Assembly (NCBI RefSeq): GCF_004322705.1
Contig: NZ_SIZZ01000001.1
Coordinates: 310,001 to 374,000 of the forward strand
Origin: Dyella terrae
GTDB taxonomy: Bacteria; Pseudomonadota; Gammaproteobacteria; Xanthomonadales; Rhodanobacteraceae
Reading direction: 5' to 3'
DNA length: 64,000 nt
This document shows, piece by piece, positions 62,676 through 64,000 of this stretch; the stretch's first letter is position 1, and each line of letters opens with the position of its first letter. Made by a program: the position numbers and the translations under genes. The notes below the pieces were generated by a model that ran no database searches, had not been told where the DNA came from, and worked only from the letters and a program-made list of their open reading frames with translations.

Positions 62676-63749
62676 TCAGGCCGCTGCGCCATGCCGGCGG
62701 AGCGCCCAGGCCACGTGTTCGCTGACCACATCCGACGGGGAATCCGCGCGAGCCTGTAGTGCGGCGATGATCGCATCGCCGGAAGGCGCATTACCAAGCG
62801 CCACGGCAATGTTGCGCAGCCAGCCTTCGTAACCCGTTCGGCGAATGGCCATGCCTTCGGTACGACGGAGAAATTCCTCTTCGCTCCAGGCGAAGAGCTC
62901 CACAAGCCTGGCGCCATCAAGGCTGTGGCGCGGAGCGAAGTCGGGTTCCTGCGCGTCCTGGGCGAACTTGTTCCAGGGGCAGATCAGCTGGCAGTCGTCG
63001 CAGCCAAAGATGCGGTTGCCCATCGGCGCGCGCAGGTCTTCCGGGATGCTGCCTTTCAGCTCGATGGTCAGGTAGGAAATGCAGCGGCGCGCGTCGAGGC
63101 GATAGGGCGCGACGATGGCCTGCGTGGGGCAGATATCGATGCATTTGCGACAGGTGCCGCAGTGCGCGGAGGCAGGTTCATCGATGGGTAGCGGCAGGTC
63201 GGTGTAGAGCTCGCCAAGGAAAAAATACGAACCGGCGCGACGGTTGATCAGGACAGTGTGCTTGCCGATCCAGCCCATGCCCGCGTTGCGTGCGAGCGCC
63301 TTTTCCAGCACCGGCGCGGAATCCACGTAAGCGCGATAGCCGAAATCGCCCACCTGCGCGTGGATCCGTTCCGCCAGCTTCTGCAGGCGGTTGCGCATGA
63401 GCTTGTGGTAGTCGCGGCCCAGTGCATAGCGGGCGACGTAGCCTTCCTCAGGATGGTCGAGCACGTCCCACGCATTGCGCGTGCCCGGAGGCACGTAATC
63501 CATGCGCACGGAAATCACGCGGGCGGTGCCGGGCTCGAGTTCGGCGGGGCGGCTGCGCTTGGTGCCGTGGCGAGCCATGTAATCCATTTCGCCGTGCAGC
63601 CCGTCGTCGAGCCAGCGCTTCAGATGCCCTTCGTCTTCCCCCAGGTCGGTGCCGGCAATGCCCGCGTCGGCAAAGCCGAGCTCGCGGGCCCAGCGCTTGA
63701 TGTCGCGGGCGAGGGCGGCGTAGTCGTGGGCGGGCGGGGCGGCGGTCAT
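62676..63749 (-). CDS. queG: Epoxyqueuosine reductase
   Basis: 357-aa cobalamin-dependent Fe-S enzyme that reduces epoxyqueuosine in tRNA. N-terminal catalytic domain (GFADAGIAGTDLGEDEGHLKRWL, RVISVRMDYVPPG), two [4Fe-4S] motifs CGTCRKCIDICP and FGCDDCQLICPWN, and C-terminal HEAT-like helices. Divergent from nnr, the E. coli order. Together with gluQ, indicates queuosine modification in this organism. Confidence 0.96.
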   Translation of the reverse strand: MTAAPPAHDYAALARDIKRWARELGFADAGIAGTDLGEDEGHLKRWLDDGLHGEMDYMARHGTKRSRPAELEPGTARVISVRMDYVPPGTRNAWDVLDHPEEGYVARYALGRDYHKLMRNRLQKLAERIHAQVGDFGYRAYVDSAPVLEKALARNAGMGWIGKHTVLINRRAGSYFFLGELYTDLPLPIDEPASAHCGTCRKCIDICPTQAIVAPYRLDARRCISYLTIELKGSIPEDLRAPMGNRIFGCDDCQLICPWNKFAQDAQEPDFAPRHSLDGARLVELFAWSEEEFLRRTEGMAIRRTGYEGWLRNIAVALGNAPSGDAIIAALQARADSPSDVVSEHVAWALRRHGAAA

Positions 63750-63806
63750 GGCCCTATTGTAGAGGGTCGGGTTGTCATGGCCGTGCGCACTCTATACTTC
63801 GGCACC

Positions 63807-64000
63807 ATGAAGCCCATGCCGCACAGCCACGATCTGTACACCGTCGCGCAGGTTCGTGCGCTCGACCGTCGCGCCATCGACGCTCTGGGCATTCCTGGTT
63901 TCGAACTCATGCGCCGCGCCGCTGCCGCGGCGTTTGCGAGCCTGCGCCGGCACTGGCCGGATGCCATGCGTATCGGTGTGTATTGCGGTCCCGGCAACAA
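63807..64000 (+). CDS. nnr: NAD(P)H-hydrate epimerase/dehydratase, N-terminus (cut by window end)
   Basis: First 64 codons of a YjeF-type bifunctional NAD(P)HX repair enzyme: LYTVAQVRALDRRAI, GIPGFELMRRAAAAAF and the Rossmann-like start IGVYCGPGNN. The ATG at 63807 has a weak ribosome site; a second ATG at 63816 is in frame. The remainder lies outside. Neighbouring queG supports the call. Confidence 0.88.
   Translation, partial: MKPMPHSHDLYTVAQVRALDRRAIDALGIPGFELMRRAAAAAFASLRRHWPDAMRIGVYCGPGN

Overview
The window is GC-rich chromosomal DNA with almost no island character. Gene content and order point to a gammaproteobacterium of the Xanthomonadales/Lysobacterales, most likely Rhodanobacteraceae (Dyella, Luteibacter or Rhodanobacter type); this is inferred from protein character and synteny, not from a search. 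Supporting order includes mutS<>pncC-recA-recX-alaS-csrA-tRNA-Ser, gcvR<>dapA-bamC-like, pcnB-folK-panB-panC-panD, queG<>nnr, and ppk/ppx beside phoBR.

Layout. 1-9.9 kb: the end of a methionine importer ATPase (metN), glutathione peroxidase, a class C penicillin-binding peptidase with a MATE exporter, an SlyD-like PPIase, an FAD monooxygenase, phospholipase A1, a proline-rich EF-hand-like secreted protein, an AlkZ/YcaQ-like DNA glycosylase and a Ser/Thr-rich lipoprotein. 10-18.6 kb: tandem cold-shock genes, an alpha/beta hydrolase, an old-yellow-enzyme oxidoreductase, pirin, an Mpo1-like protein, a cytochrome c'-like protein, tcdA, phbB, gluQ and htpX. 18.7-24 kb: htpG, an AEC transporter, hslR, a receiver protein, and a divergent TetR/GST pair. 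24-32.3 kb: the mutS/recA/alaS/csrA core. 32.3-33 kb: tRNA-Ser(GCU) followed by a 600-bp non-coding tract made of an inverted copy of the tRNA 3' half and three structured repeats that end in tRNA 3'-end sequence. 33-34.9 kb: an RcnR/DmeR-like sensor and its divergent CDF exporter, then a small coiled-coil protein. 34.9-42.5 kb: lpxH-cyclophilin, ppx, ppk, an inverted-repeat element, phoR, phoB. 42.6-52.6 kb: bepA, grxC, two carboxymuconolactone-decarboxylase-like proteins, NAD-type isocitrate dehydrogenase, an ECF41-type sigma factor with its partner and a recognisable promoter, an LpxO-like hydroxylase, thiD, a PIN-PhoH ATPase, bcp and gcvR. 52.8-64 kb: dapA, a bamC-like gene, an XRE regulator, an epimerase, fdxA, tRNA-Glu(CUC), pcnB-folK, panBCD, pgi, queG and the start of nnr.

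How it fits together: mostly housekeeping (DNA repair, translation quality control, envelope assembly, pantothenate and lysine biosynthesis, polyphosphate/phosphate control) with small stress modules (thiol peroxidases, cobalt/nickel export, ECF41). I found no CRISPR array, prophage, insertion sequence or recognisable defence or toxin-antitoxin system. The least-explained sequence is the repeat tract behind tRNA-Ser, which resembles in architecture the repeats distal to E. coli tyrT. Start codons were re-chosen wherever a ribosome binding site or family length favoured a position downstream of the longest open frame.
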